A stretch of 36,038 nucleotides of DNA from Piscirickettsiaceae bacterium (GCA_027019045.1 JALUXI010000236.1:1-36038); one strand, 5' to 3'. Shown: positions 7,928 through 17,726, counted from the first letter of the stretch. The notes: generated from the sequence alone by a model not told the origin. A program made the numbers and translations.

Positions 7928-8842
7928 CTATCCGTTTTGCTGAAAAAGTTGTTCTACAAAAAATTGTAAATACCCTGTTGGACCCTGCTGAACAGGCCAA
8001 GCATCGACTTTTCGGGCGATCTCCCTAAAAGCTTTTGCCGCATCACTATTCGGACTGGCTAAAGTCACGGGCGTTTGCTTTTGCACTGCTGATCGTAAGT
8101 CATGATCGAAAGGCACTGTCCCTAAATAATCAATGGCGACATCTAAAAATTGATCACACACCCGTGCCAATTTTTGGTACAACAACTGACCATGCTTAGC
8201 GCTTCGGGTCATATTAGCCAATAATCTAAATCTCGTCAATCCATAATCTCGGCTTAACACCTTAATTAAAGCATAAGCATCCGTAATAGAAGCTGGCTCA
8301 TCTGTTACCACCACCACCACTTCCTGCGCCGCTCGACAAAAACTGACCACACTGTCCGCAATGCCAGCGGCAGCATCAACAATCAACACATCAAGCTCAT
8401 CACTTAAATCAGAAAAGGCATTGATAATCCCTGCATTTTCCATTGGACTAAGTTGCGCCATGCGTTTTACACCTGATGCAGCTGGAATGACCTTTAAGCC
8501 TGCAGGCCCTTCAACAATCACCTCTTTTAAAGTCTTTTCTCCATCTAAAACATGGGATAGATTATAATCCGTCTGCAACCCCAACATAATGTCAACATTT
8601 GCCAACCCCATATCCGCATCCATCAACAACACTCTATGTCCAAGACGACTGAGAGCGACCCCTAGGTTGACAGAGACATTGGTTTTACCTACGCCACCTT
8701 TTCCACTGGCAACCGTAATCACCTTAATCGGTTGCTTTTCTGAAGAAGACTGAGCTGGCATATTTGCCTGTTGGATACTATTCTGTTGTATCCCTTGTGT
8801 CGCATGCATGGCTCTTAAACCTGCCGCTTGATCCTTAACCAT
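7928..8842 (-). CDS. flhG: Flagellar number regulator FlhG/FleN (MinD-like ATPase)
   Basis: A 304-residue ParA/MinD-type ATPase that limits flagellar number by restraining FlhF and, in Pseudomonas and Vibrio, FleQ/FlrA. The deviant Walker A SGKGGVGKT is near residues 46-54 (Lys53), followed by LLMDADMGLANVDIMLGL. The N-terminus contains DQAAGLR, the known FlhF-activating motif. The ATG at 8842 is preferred to the adjacent GTG at 8845 because AAAGGAAA precedes it; the start overlaps the last 8 nt of flhF. Confidence 0.95.
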   Translation of the reverse strand: MVKDQAAGLRAMHATQGIQQNSIQQANMPAQSSSEKQPIKVITVASGKGGVGKTNVSVNLGVALSRLGHRVLLMDADMGLANVDIMLGLQTDYNLSHVLDGEKTLKEVIVEGPAGLKVIPAASGVKRMAQLSPMENAGIINAFSDLSDELDVLIVDAAAGIADSVVSFCRAAQEVVVVVTDEPASITDAYALIKVLSRDYGLTRFRLLANMTRSAKHGQLLYQKLARVCDQFLDVAIDYLGTVPFDHDLRSAVQKQTPVTLASPNSDAAKAFREIARKVDAWPVQQGPTGYLQFFVEQLFQQNG

Positions 8843-9995
8843 CACTTATTTCCTTTCCCATCCCTAATTTTAATGCTTCATTGTATGAGTGAAAATGTGG
8901 ATTTTGTTGACTGATCACAATCGCCTTATCAATAAGCGTTTTCACATCAACTCGTTCTAAATCCTCAGGCACCTTCTGTCCATTAGAGATGTATGATAAG
9001 GGTAACTTGTTTTCAATTAAGACTGTTAAAATATTACCTAATTGCAACGCCTCATCCATTTTGGTCATCACACACCCTTCTAAACCAATTTTGTCAAATG
9101 CCTGAACAATATCCTGCATCACATGTAGCTGGGTCGCAGCTGATATCACCAAGTAATTATGAACGCGATCAAAAGCCTCATTATGTGCAGTTAACTGTTC
9201 AGACAGTCTCAAATCCCGTTGCCCCATTCCAGCAGTATCAATCAAAATCAATTTCTTATTTGCCAATGAAGCCAACAAGGTGTAAAGCTCTCCTTGACTA
9301 CTCGCCACATGCACGGGGACTCCGATTAAATCTGCAAAAGTTTTAAGTTGTGCTTGAGCACCAATTTTATAACAATCTGTTGTCACCAAAGCCAATTCAC
9401 ATGCTGCATGACGCATCACAAAACGACTGGCCATTTTAGCAATCGTCGTAGTTTTGCCAACCCCTGTTGGCCCCACTAAAGCAATAATACCGCCTTTTTC
9501 AATTAAATCTTCTTGTTGAATAGGAATACGATTTTCAATCTCTTGAAGCAATAAGGTCCAGGCTCGTTCATAAGAAATATCGACGCTATTGACTAAATCT
9601 TGTGCCAACCCCCACCCAATGCCTAGACGCATCAAACGCTTCAATAAATCTACCTTATGAGGTTCTGTCACTTCTGTTTGATGCCATGCCAATCCAGACA
9701 ACTGATTTTCTAACATCGATTTCATCGCCTCAAGTTCTTTAGCCATTCTTGAGATTTCACGATGTGTTTGTTGAGTTTGAGGCTGTTCAATTTCAACAGA
9801 TTGATAGTGGCTTTTAGCTGTCGTCTTTGCTTGCTGTGCCTTCTGAGCCATCATCTCTGGATCAATTGCCGCCACCAACTCAACCCCTTCATCCGTATTA
9901 CGAGTGGACATAATGACAGCATCATTACCTAGCTCCTCCCGAACCAATGCCATCACCTCTCTTGTGGTAGGGGCAATATATCTTTTTAATTTCAT
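8835..9995 (-). CDS. flhF: Polar flagellum placement GTPase FlhF
   Basis: A 386-residue SRP-type GTPase that marks the cell pole for flagellar assembly. The basic N-terminal B domain (MKLKRYIAPTTREVMALVREELGNDAVI) is typical. The GTPase domain has ALVGPTGVGKTTT (Lys181), TTDCYKIGAQAQL, DTAGMGQRD and TKMDEA. It starts in an ATGA overlap with the end of flhA and overlaps flhG by 8 nt, so the three are translationally coupled. Its presence supports polar flagellation. Confidence 0.96.
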   Translation of the reverse strand: MKLKRYIAPTTREVMALVREELGNDAVIMSTRNTDEGVELVAAIDPEMMAQKAQQAKTTAKSHYQSVEIEQPQTQQTHREISRMAKELEAMKSMLENQLSGLAWHQTEVTEPHKVDLLKRLMRLGIGWGLAQDLVNSVDISYERAWTLLLQEIENRIPIQQEDLIEKGGIIALVGPTGVGKTTTIAKMASRFVMRHAACELALVTTDCYKIGAQAQLKTFADLIGVPVHVASSQGELYTLLASLANKKLILIDTAGMGQRDLRLSEQLTAHNEAFDRVHNYLVISAATQLHVMQDIVQAFDKIGLEGCVMTKMDEALQLGNILTVLIENKLPLSYISNGQKVPEDLERVDVKTLIDKAIVISQQNPHFHSYNEALKLGMGKEISDG

Positions 9996-12109
9996 TGATT
10001 ATCCCCTTGTGCCGTATTCTGACCCACATTAGCCACAACACTGATGCGTCGATTTTCTGGCACTTCGGAATAGGCTAAAACATGCAAACTGGGCAAGCTG
10101 TATTTAAACAACCGTGCCAATTGAGCTCGAATTTGTGGTGCCACCAATAAAATGGCGGGGTGCCCATCCTCTTCTATCTTCTGAACCTCCTCTTTTAAAG
10201 CGGAGTGAAGCCGTTCTGCCAAACCTGGATCGATTGCAATCTGACCTTCAGGTGCGCCTTGAGTTGCCTGAAGCAACAACTGTTCCAAGCTTGGATCCAG
10301 TGTAATCACTTTTAACTCTTCATCAGGTCCTGCAATTTCTTGAACAATCGCCCTTCCTAAACCTTCTCGTACAACCTGTGTTAATTGCATAGGATCTTGC
10401 GTTAAGGCTGCTTTTTCTGTCAATGCCTCTAAAATTGTTCTCATATCTCGAATAGGCACCTTCTCCATCAATAAATTTTGTAACACCTGAACCAATATCG
10501 ATAGTGGTAATTTATCAGGAACCAACTCCTCAACCAATTTAGGAGAAACTTGCTTCACTTTATCCAACAGCTGCTGTACTTCATCATAACCCAATAGTTC
10601 ATATGCATAATCTTGAATCACTTGACTCAAGTGTGTTGCCACTACCGTACTCGCATCCACCACAGTATAGCCTAAAGCCTGTGCTTGCTCACGATCATTC
10701 GGATCAATCCAGACAGCGTCCAAACCAAAAGTTGGGTCTTTTGTCGGAATCCCTCTTACCTCCCCAAAAACCTGTCCAGGATTGATGGCTAACTCTTTAT
10801 CTGGATAAACCTCACCTTCCCCCGTCACCACACCTTGAAGCATAATCCGATACTGGTTGGGGTTTAAATCTAAATTATCTCTAATATGAACAGAAGGAAT
10901 TAAAAAGCCAAGTTCTTGAGACAATTTCCGCCGAATGCCTTTTACACGATCTAATAACTGACCATTCTGAGAAGGATCTACCATCGGAATCAGCCGATAT
11001 CCCACTTCTAAACCCAAGACATCTACATTCTGCACATCATCCCAACTTAACTCACTAGTTGACACCTCCTCTTCCGACTCCTCAGTCAATAATGTCTCAG
11101 TATCCTCTTTCTCCCCCTCTTCTTTTTGTTTTTTAGAAATCCAATAAGCCCCTAACCCAGCGATTGAAGCAAAAGAGAGGAAGGCTAAATTCGGCATCCC
11201 TGGAATCAAACCAAAGATTGCGACAATACCTGCAGTGGTCGACAAGGCTCTGGGGTTTCCAAACATTTGTGCCATCAACTGGTCATTGATTTCTCGTTTA
11301 TCAGAAGCCACGCGTGTCACAATAATTGCCGTGGCAGTTGAAAGCAGCAAAGACGGAATCTGTGCAACCAATCCATCTCCAAGCGTTAATAAGGTATAAA
11401 CCTGAACTGCATCGGAAAAATGCATATTATGCTGCCCCATTCCAATCGCAAATCCACCAATAACATTGATAAATAGGATGACAATCCCTGCAATTGCATC
11501 CCCACGAACAAATTTACTTGCTCCGTCCATCGACCCATAAAAACTTGCCTCAGCGGCAATTTCTTGCCGCCTAGCTTGTGCTTCTTCTTGGGTGATTAAG
11601 CCTGCATTGAGATCGGCATCAATCGCCATTTGCTTACCTGGCATGGAATCCAAAGTAAAACGCGCACTCACCTCTGCAACTCGTCCTGCACCTTTAGTAA
11701 TAACAACAAAGTTAATCACCACCAAAATAGCAAACACCACCAACCCTACCGCATAGTTTCCCCCAATCACAAATTCACCAAATGCTTCAATGACATGCCC
11801 AGCTGCCTGAGGACCATTATGACCTTCCAATAAAATGACACGGGTAGAAGCAATATTCAACGCTAACCGAAACAGCGTGGCGACCAAAATAATCGTAGGG
11901 AAAACAGCAAAATCTAAAGGACGCTTAGCATAAAGCGTCACCATAAGAACCACTAAAGAGAGCGCAATATTAAAAGTAAAAAAGACATCTAACAGAAAAG
12001 GGGGTAACGGAATCACCATCATTGCCAACAATGCTAAAATGGCAATAGGCACCCCTAAGCCACTCTGCTTAAACTGCTTCAATTTGTCAACAATTTGGTT
12101 AAAATCCAT
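9992..12109 (-). CDS. flhA: Flagellar export gate protein FlhA
   Basis: A 705-residue core of the flagellar type III export gate. The N-terminal half has about eight membrane segments, and the FHIPEP-family signature follows the second of them (RPLDFAVFPTIILVATLFRL). The loop with GKQMAIDADLNAG is conserved. The C-terminal cytosolic half (from about 345) forms the platform that docks export substrates with chaperones such as FliS and FliT; an acidic, Glu-rich linker at about 330-350 precedes it. The gene starts 5 nt after flhB and ends in an ATGA overlap with flhF. Confidence 0.97.
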   Translation of the reverse strand: MDFNQIVDKLKQFKQSGLGVPIAILALLAMMVIPLPPFLLDVFFTFNIALSLVVLMVTLYAKRPLDFAVFPTIILVATLFRLALNIASTRVILLEGHNGPQAAGHVIEAFGEFVIGGNYAVGLVVFAILVVINFVVITKGAGRVAEVSARFTLDSMPGKQMAIDADLNAGLITQEEAQARRQEIAAEASFYGSMDGASKFVRGDAIAGIVILFINVIGGFAIGMGQHNMHFSDAVQVYTLLTLGDGLVAQIPSLLLSTATAIIVTRVASDKREINDQLMAQMFGNPRALSTTAGIVAIFGLIPGMPNLAFLSFASIAGLGAYWISKKQKEEGEKEDTETLLTEESEEEVSTSELSWDDVQNVDVLGLEVGYRLIPMVDPSQNGQLLDRVKGIRRKLSQELGFLIPSVHIRDNLDLNPNQYRIMLQGVVTGEGEVYPDKELAINPGQVFGEVRGIPTKDPTFGLDAVWIDPNDREQAQALGYTVVDASTVVATHLSQVIQDYAYELLGYDEVQQLLDKVKQVSPKLVEELVPDKLPLSILVQVLQNLLMEKVPIRDMRTILEALTEKAALTQDPMQLTQVVREGLGRAIVQEIAGPDEELKVITLDPSLEQLLLQATQGAPEGQIAIDPGLAERLHSALKEEVQKIEEDGHPAILLVAPQIRAQLARLFKYSLPSLHVLAYSEVPENRRISVVANVGQNTAQGDNQ

Positions 12110-12114
12110 ATAGG

Positions 12115-13245
12115 CTATACTTGTTCTGTTTGCAATTCTTCAGGGATCGGAAGCTCACTAAAATCTACTTCTGAAACCTTTTGTCCTTGTCGCATTTGAA
12201 ATACATAAGCTAAAATCGCTGCTACCGCCTTAAATAACTCATAAGGAATGGGCTGGTCAATCTCAGCATTATAGTATAAAGCCCTTGCCAACGGGGGGGC
12301 TTCTATAATTGGAATGTCATGTTCTGTCGCAATGGTTCGGATTTGACTCGCCATAAAATCCACCCCCATTGCCACCACAACAGGCTCATTCATACTTTCG
12401 GGATCATATTTCAGTGCCACGGCAAAATGGGTCGGGTTGGTCACAATCACATCCGCCTCAGGCACACTCTGCATCATCCTCTGCTGCGCCATCTGCCGCT
12501 GTAACTGTCGAATCCGCCCTTTTACTTCTGGGTTACCTTCTTGCTGTTTAAACTCCTCTTTCACTTCCTGCTTCGTCATTTTCAGCTGTTTCGTATGCTC
12601 CCACAATTGAAAAGGAACATCAATCATTGCCACAATCAACAAAGAAAGGCTTACAAACACAAAAGCTTGCATAATCAAAACAGCAGAATGGTACATTGCC
12701 TGATACAAAGCTTCTTGACTCACAGCAATCACTTGGTCGAATACCGAGTAGAGATAAAAAGAGGCAACAGAAAGCACTAATAAAAACTTAGCCATCGCTT
12801 TTAAAAGCTCCATAAGCGCCTTGGCTGAAAACATGCGTTTAATTCCAGAAACAGGATTCAACTTACTTAATTTAGGTATCCAAGTGGAGGTGGTAAAAGT
12901 CCATCCTCCCAATAACATAGGAGAAATAAAAGCAATCAACATCATTAAGAAAACAAAGGGGAGCAACATCAACAGTGCTTCTTGAAAAAGAGCGATAATC
13001 AAATCAAACATTTTCTTCATGTCATAAGCATGCTGACGATCAAAGGAGAGTCCTTTAGTCATAATGGTAATAAAACCGGACACCATGCCTTGACCTAAAA
13101 AAAGGAAATAGAGCGCTGACGAAAGGGTCATCAAAAGCGTTGACAACTCCTTAGAACGAGGAATTTGCCCCTTTTCTCTGGCTTCACGGAGCTTTTTATC
13201 AGAGGGGTCTTCTGTCTTTTCAGAACCATCAGCATTTTCTGCCAT
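12115..13245 (-). CDS. flhB: Flagellar export switch protein FlhB
   Basis: A 376-residue export-gate protein that switches substrate class from rod/hook to filament after self-cleavage. Four membrane segments lie between about residues 30 and 215. The cytosolic domain carries the cleavage site N270-P-T-H, and C-terminal to it the normal FlhB core. FliK, which triggers the switch, is encoded upstream in the same run. ATG at 13245 has AGGAGG 5 nt upstream; the GTG at 13248 is less likely. The gap to fliR is 9 nt. Confidence 0.96.
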   Translation of the reverse strand: MAENADGSEKTEDPSDKKLREAREKGQIPRSKELSTLLMTLSSALYFLFLGQGMVSGFITIMTKGLSFDRQHAYDMKKMFDLIIALFQEALLMLLPFVFLMMLIAFISPMLLGGWTFTTSTWIPKLSKLNPVSGIKRMFSAKALMELLKAMAKFLLVLSVASFYLYSVFDQVIAVSQEALYQAMYHSAVLIMQAFVFVSLSLLIVAMIDVPFQLWEHTKQLKMTKQEVKEEFKQQEGNPEVKGRIRQLQRQMAQQRMMQSVPEADVIVTNPTHFAVALKYDPESMNEPVVVAMGVDFMASQIRTIATEHDIPIIEAPPLARALYYNAEIDQPIPYELFKAVAAILAYVFQMRQGQKVSEVDFSELPIPEELQTEQV

Positions 13246-13254
13246 CACGCCCTC

Positions 13255-14025
13255 CTAAAAATGCAAATGGTGCAATAACTCAACTGCACGATTCATCAGC
13301 TCTTGAAAATGTGGTAAAAGAACAGGCGTAGTCAATCCAAGCATCACTAGGCCAACCATTAAAGTAACAGGAAACCCTACAGCAAAAATGTTCAACGCCG
13401 GGGCTGCCCGTGCAATCACGCCAAAAGAGATATTCACCAGTAACAAAGCCGTCACCGAAGGCAAAGCGATCAACAATCCCGCACTAAAAATATAACTTCC
13501 AAAGTTAAAAATCATTTTTAAGCTATCTGGGGAAAGGGAATGCAACCCCACAGGTAAATACTGAAAGGAGTCCGCCAAAAGATGAATCACCAACAGATGA
13601 CCATTCAACCCCAAGAAAAGTAATGAGACTAAAATAATGTAATACTGACTCACCACTGGAGATTGAACACCAGAAGCAGGATCCACCATTGTCGCAAATG
13701 CCAAGCCCATTGCCAACGAAATCATATGACCCGCAAAAACAAATGCCTGAAAAACAATTAAAAAAATAGTTCCCATTGCCAACCCAATCAATACCTGCTG
13801 CATAATCAGCAACACCCCTTGCCAAGTAAAAGGAGAAACGGGTTCAGGTAAAGGTAAATTAGGGGCAATAATCAAGGTAATCAAAAGAGAAAGAATAATC
13901 TTAGCACGGCTATTGAATGACTGACTACTGAACAACGGCACAATGGAAAACATCGCCGTCAAACGCACAAAAGGATAAAAATAGAGACCTACCAGTTGAA
14001 GAAAATCTGAATAGGAAAAGACCAT
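13255..14025 (-). CDS. fliR: Flagellar export gate protein FliR
   Basis: A 256-residue membrane protein with about six hydrophobic segments, part of the FliP-FliQ-FliR export channel. ATG at 14025 gives MVFSYSDFLQLVGLYFYPFV, matches the family's normal N-terminus and length, and lies 5 nt after the fliQ stop. A longer frame from TTG at 14100 would add 25 residues overlapping fliQ and was rejected. Conserved features include VRLTAMFSIVPLF near the start and the ANISFGVIARAAPALNIFAVGFP-like stretch in the C-terminal half. Confidence 0.94.
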   Translation of the reverse strand: MVFSYSDFLQLVGLYFYPFVRLTAMFSIVPLFSSQSFNSRAKIILSLLITLIIAPNLPLPEPVSPFTWQGVLLIMQQVLIGLAMGTIFLIVFQAFVFAGHMISLAMGLAFATMVDPASGVQSPVVSQYYIILVSLLFLGLNGHLLVIHLLADSFQYLPVGLHSLSPDSLKMIFNFGSYIFSAGLLIALPSVTALLLVNISFGVIARAAPALNIFAVGFPVTLMVGLVMLGLTTPVLLPHFQELMNRAVELLHHLHF

Positions 14026-14030
14026 AAAGG

Positions 14031-14300
14031 CTAGCCAATTAAATTGGGGATATTGGCATAAAGCTCTCGTGTAAAGGAAAGTAAAGTATCCAACATCCAA
14101 GGGCCAGCAATAATTAAAACCAGTGCAACCACCGCCACTTTGGGGATAAAACTTAATGTCATTTCATTGATTTGCGTAGCTGCCTGAAACATCCCTACCA
14201 ACAGCCCAACAATCAAAGCTGGAATCAAGAGGGGAGCCGATAACAACACAACGACTTCCAACATTTTTTGACCAAGCGTTAAAACCGTTTCTGGCTGCAT
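14031..14300 (-). CDS. fliQ: Flagellar export gate protein FliQ
   Basis: An 89-residue protein with two membrane helices (about 16-38 and 52-74), the small subunit of the FliPQR channel. GLLVGMFQAATQINEMTLSF between the helices is the conserved family core. The start shares one base with the fliP stop (TAATG), so translation is coupled. Confidence 0.95.
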   Translation of the reverse strand: MQPETVLTLGQKMLEVVVLLSAPLLIPALIVGLLVGMFQAATQINEMTLSFIPKVAVVALVLIIAGPWMLDTLLSFTRELYANIPNLIG

Positions 14301-15082
14301 TACACCCCTCCTGCCACAACAAAACTATTCGCCAAAGTCCCCATAATCAGCGCCCAACCATCAATCAGTACAAATAACATAAGTTTAAAGGGCAAAGAAA
14401 TAATCATCGGCGACAACATCATCATCCCCATCGACATCAACAAACTAGCAATCACCAAATCGATAATTAAAAAAGGAATAAAAATCATAAAACCAATCTG
14501 AAAAGCCGTTTTCAACTCACTTGTCATAAAAGCTGGGATCAATACCTTAAAAGGCACATCCTTTGGCTCATCCAGTTTAATACCCGCCATTTCAGCAAAC
14601 ATTCCCAAATCATCCTCTCGAGTCTGCTGTAACATAAAAGCATGCATCGGTTTGCTGGCGATCTCAACCGCCTGTGTAAACTTCATCTGTTCGTTTAAAT
14701 AAGGCGTCACAGCCTCTTTATAAATTTTATCCAAAATCGGCGACATGATAAAAAGTGTTAAAAACAGCGCTAAAGCAATTAAGACGCGACTTGAAGGTGT
14801 TTGCATAGTCCCCAACGCCTGCCGAAGCAGTGCCAAGACAACAATAATGCGTAAAAAAGAGGTTGTTGCAATTAACAGAGCAGGTAAAAGAGTTAGCCCT
14901 GTCATCAACAATAATATTTGAATTGTCAGTGTATAATCTTGATTCCCCTGTGCATCTGTCTGTACTGTAAAAGCGGGAATACCTGGCTCTGCAAAAGCAG
15001 TAATAGGAAGACAGACACCCATCAAAATAATTGACCAGCGTAAAATAAGATTAACTTTACACACGAAAAATTTACTTCTCAT
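14300..15082 (-). CDS. fliP: Flagellar export gate protein FliP
   Basis: A 260-residue channel subunit with a cleavable signal peptide (about residues 1-32, ending ITAFAEPG), as in other FliP proteins. The conserved core TSFLRIIVVLALLRQALGTMQTPSSRVL and the C-terminal VIASLLMSMGMMMLSP are present. ATG at 15082 is preferred; an ATG 18 nt further upstream is possible but would overlap fliO by 29 nt rather than 11. It ends in a TAATG overlap with fliQ. Confidence 0.94.
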   Translation of the reverse strand: MRSKFFVCKVNLILRWSIILMGVCLPITAFAEPGIPAFTVQTDAQGNQDYTLTIQILLLMTGLTLLPALLIATTSFLRIIVVLALLRQALGTMQTPSSRVLIALALFLTLFIMSPILDKIYKEAVTPYLNEQMKFTQAVEIASKPMHAFMLQQTREDDLGMFAEMAGIKLDEPKDVPFKVLIPAFMTSELKTAFQIGFMIFIPFLIIDLVIASLLMSMGMMMLSPMIISLPFKLMLFVLIDGWALIMGTLANSFVVAGGV

Positions 15083-15575
15083 TTTGCTCTTGACGAGCAT
15101 TTAAAGCCTCTTTCAATTTTGTCGAGAAAGGGACTGTCGGTAATGGTTCAGAGGATTTAACCTCAATAGGTTTACTCAGTGTATGCAATTTTGTGATGTG
15201 CGTTGTGGTCACGCCCACTAAAATCTGCTCTTGACCCACTTGCAATATTACCACTTTTTCACGCTGACCTAAAGACACCCCCCCAATCACTTTAAGTTGT
15301 CCGTCTGCTGCGCCATTCACCAATGCCGTACGCTTTAAAAACCAAGCTGCAAAAAAGATAATCAATAAAATAAAGATTAGCGAAAGGAGAATCTGTAAAA
15401 AATAATCACTTGGATGCATTGCAAGCGTCTGAGATGCAACCGTTGAGCCTGCCGACTTTCCTGCCGCCATCGCTGAAAATGGTACCCATAAAAGAAATAA
15501 AAGAAAAAAAGCACGCCCTTTCAAAAGGGATGCTTGACATTTAAAGAAGTGCTGATTAAACAGACCTTTCCACAT
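15072..15575 (-). CDS. fliO: Flagellar export assembly protein FliO
   Basis: A 167-residue protein that helps FliP oligomerise. It has a signal-like hydrophobic segment (about 21-37, ending SAMAAG), a transmembrane helix (about 58-78), and a cytoplasmic domain with the weak FliO pattern LKVIGGVSLGQREKVVILQVGQEQILVGVT. Position between fliN (2-nt gap) and fliP (11-nt overlap) supports the call. FliO is poorly conserved in general. Confidence 0.9.
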   Translation of the reverse strand: MWKGLFNQHFFKCQASLLKGRAFFLLFLLWVPFSAMAAGKSAGSTVASQTLAMHPSDYFLQILLSLIFILLIIFFAAWFLKRTALVNGAADGQLKVIGGVSLGQREKVVILQVGQEQILVGVTTTHITKLHTLSKPIEVKSSEPLPTVPFSTKLKEALNARQEQNEK

Positions 15576-15577
15576 AA

Positions 15578-16030
15578 TTATTTAAGCTTTTTAATCCGCT
15601 CTTGAGGACTCACCACATCCGTTAAACGCACCCCAAATTTATCGTTAATAACCACCACTTCACCATGTGCAATCAAGGTACCATTCACCAACAAATCTAA
15701 TGGCTCTCCTGCCAAACGATCCATCTCAATCACAGACCCTTGAGTATAAGACAATAAATTCCGAATTGTCGCTGTTGTTCGCCCAATCTCAAGTTGAAGG
15801 GTGACAGGAATATCTAAAACAACATCCAAGTCCACCTTGTCTGTGGCATCACCACGACTGGCTTTAAGTTCGTTTAAATCATCTTCTGACATTTCATGAT
15901 CAGTCGCCTCTGCCTGTTCATTTAGAGCGTCTGCCCATGGATCTTCTTCAATAGCATCAGGCTTGTCTTCGGCAGCAGCCTGCTCATTTAATGCATCCCC
16001 CCATGCGCTCAAATCATCTTCGTCACTCAT
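15578..16030 (-). CDS. fliN: Flagellar motor switch protein FliN
   Basis: A 150-residue C-ring protein. The C-terminal SpoA domain (about 75-150; DIPVTLQLEIGRTTATIRNLL, then GEVVVINDKFGVRLTDVV) is conserved. The acidic N-terminus holds two copies of a short unit, WGDALNEQA and WADALNEQA, about 24 residues apart. The ATG at 16030 has AAGGAG 7 nt upstream and overlaps the fliM stop by 8 nt; the adjacent GTG at 16033 is less likely. Confidence 0.95.
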   Translation of the reverse strand: MSDEDDLSAWGDALNEQAAAEDKPDAIEEDPWADALNEQAEATDHEMSEDDLNELKASRGDATDKVDLDVVLDIPVTLQLEIGRTTATIRNLLSYTQGSVIEMDRLAGEPLDLLVNGTLIAHGEVVVINDKFGVRLTDVVSPQERIKKLK

Positions 16031-17042
16031 CACTCCACTCCTTAGTATCTTCTATTGGTTTATCAGGATAAGCAGGATGACGGAAAATCTTTTCAACTTT
16101 CACTGCTTTTTTATTCTTACTCACGCCCAATTTTCCTTGATATAAAGGTATTTCACCTGTTCTGATAGTAATGACTTCGGGCTTATCAATCGGGATAATA
16201 TCACCCGCTTCCATTTTCATAATATCATCCATATTCAGCGAAATACTTGGCAACTCCGCCACCAACTCAATCTCAATATTTTTTGCCTCTTCTTTAAGGG
16301 TTCTAGACCAGCGGTTATCGCTTTCACCCTGAAGATTCTGTACCCCTTCTTCAAGTTTATCACGAATCGGCTCCAGCATGGCATAAGGCATCACAACATC
16401 CACTCGCCCCTCAACCCCCTCAAAACGAATATTCAATGGACTAATCACCACCATATCTGTTGGATCCACAATCCCCGCAAACTTAGGGTTCATCTCAGAG
16501 TGCATATACTCAATTTCAATATCCATCACAGGATGCCAAGCTTTATGCAAGTGCTCAGAAATGATATCCAAAATAGAACGAATCATACTCATTTCGACAG
16601 GCGTATACTCTCGTCCTTCGATTTTAAAAGGCAAAAGTCCTGTTCCACCAAAATAAATATCGACAGAGGTAAATACCAATTTTGAATCTAAGGTAAATAA
16701 AGAGACACCATTTAAGGGATTGATTCGATAAATATTCAAGCTGGTTGGCACAAAGAGGTTTCGCAAGTAATCAATCATTTTAATGATTTTGACCTCATTC
16801 GCCGTCACCTCAACAGAAGCCATCAGCATCTCATTAAGACTACGCTGAAAACCTCGCGCAAATCGCTCATTAATGATATCCAAAGCAGGCAGGCGACCGC
16901 GAACAATCCGCTCCTGGTTAGTGAAGTCATAGACTTTGGCACCCGTTGTATCGGAACCATCATCTGTTTCAACTTCAACATCGCCTCCACCCATGCCCTT
17001 TAAAAGAGCATCGACTTCGTCCTGACTAAGAATATCATCCAT
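16023..17042 (-). CDS. fliM: Flagellar motor switch protein FliM
   Basis: A 339-residue C-ring protein. The N-terminal peptide DILSQDEVDALLKG is the CheY-P docking site. The middle CheC-like domain (about 50-230) contains the conserved LVFTSVDIYFGGTG and IRSILDIISEHL stretches, and a SpoA domain that pairs with FliN ends the protein. It starts 26 nt after the fliL stop and overlaps fliN by 8 nt. Confidence 0.97.
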   Translation of the reverse strand: MDDILSQDEVDALLKGMGGGDVEVETDDGSDTTGAKVYDFTNQERIVRGRLPALDIINERFARGFQRSLNEMLMASVEVTANEVKIIKMIDYLRNLFVPTSLNIYRINPLNGVSLFTLDSKLVFTSVDIYFGGTGLLPFKIEGREYTPVEMSMIRSILDIISEHLHKAWHPVMDIEIEYMHSEMNPKFAGIVDPTDMVVISPLNIRFEGVEGRVDVVMPYAMLEPIRDKLEEGVQNLQGESDNRWSRTLKEEAKNIEIELVAELPSISLNMDDIMKMEAGDIIPIDKPEVITIRTGEIPLYQGKLGVSKNKKAVKVEKIFRHPAYPDKPIEDTKEWSDE

Positions 17043-17068
17043 GAATTATCTGCCGTTATAGGATGCGA

Positions 17069-17656
17069 TTATTGCATCACAAAGCGATCAAAATAGACAC
17101 CTTCTAGAAGGTCTGGGTAAATATGGTGCTCTTTTAAAACCTCTTTAGCGACCTTTAACACACGCTTACGAAGCACCTCTTGCCCATCATCCTTATTCAA
17201 CTCACTAAAGCGTTGCTTACGCAATAGCTCCGTAATCTTATCTCGCAAAATCGGACGCAGATGTTCCATATCACCATGCTCACCAACAAGCTGAGGATAA
17301 TAAGACATAAACTTCAATGTCACCGCAAGGTATTTTGCCTGACCCTCTCCTTTAAAATTCACCACAAAAGGCTTCATTTCAAAGTATTCAGGTTCAGCAT
17401 CTTCTTTAGGAGGTTCATATTGTTTAAACTTGGGAGAATAGTGCTTAGCATGCTCATTCTCGCCCTCTCCACCTTGATCTGCAGAAGCTTCAGCTACCGC
17501 TTTTTCTCCACCTTTTTCATCATGCTTACCTTGACTAAGCATTAAAAATGCCATGACCCCCATTCCAATCATCATTAAGACAACAAGAACAATCAGAACG
17601 ATAATCAGGCCTTTACCTCCACCACTGCTTTTCTTTTCTTCAACTTCTTCTGACAT
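17069..17656 (-). CDS. fliL: Flagellar basal body protein FliL
   Basis: A 195-residue protein associated with stator units around the motor. It has one membrane helix (about 17-40), an acidic/low-complexity periplasmic linker (about 45-85), and the FliL domain (about 95-195; FVVNFKGEGQAKYLAVTLKFM and the C-terminal GVYFDRFVMQ). AGGAGC precedes the ATG. It originally followed motB by 35 nt (see the motB insertion) and is now separated from it by a 167-bp element, which may affect read-through into fliL and everything after it. Confidence 0.94.
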   Translation of the reverse strand: MSEEVEEKKSSGGGKGLIIVLIVLVVLMMIGMGVMAFLMLSQGKHDEKGGEKAVAEASADQGGEGENEHAKHYSPKFKQYEPPKEDAEPEYFEMKPFVVNFKGEGQAKYLAVTLKFMSYYPQLVGEHGDMEHLRPILRDKITELLRKQRFSELNKDDGQEVLRKRVLKVAKEVLKEHHIYPDLLEGVYFDRFVMQ

Positions 17657-17726
17657 TGTTAGCTCCTTTTCAAATTAAATGCCCGTATATTCTAATGATG
17701 TGCGGCAGGTTTTGCCATCTCTTTCT

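Noticed and set aside
14026-14100. 25-residue N-terminal extension of FliR from a TTG
   Set aside because: It overlaps fliQ, and the ATG at 14025 gives the family's standard start and length.
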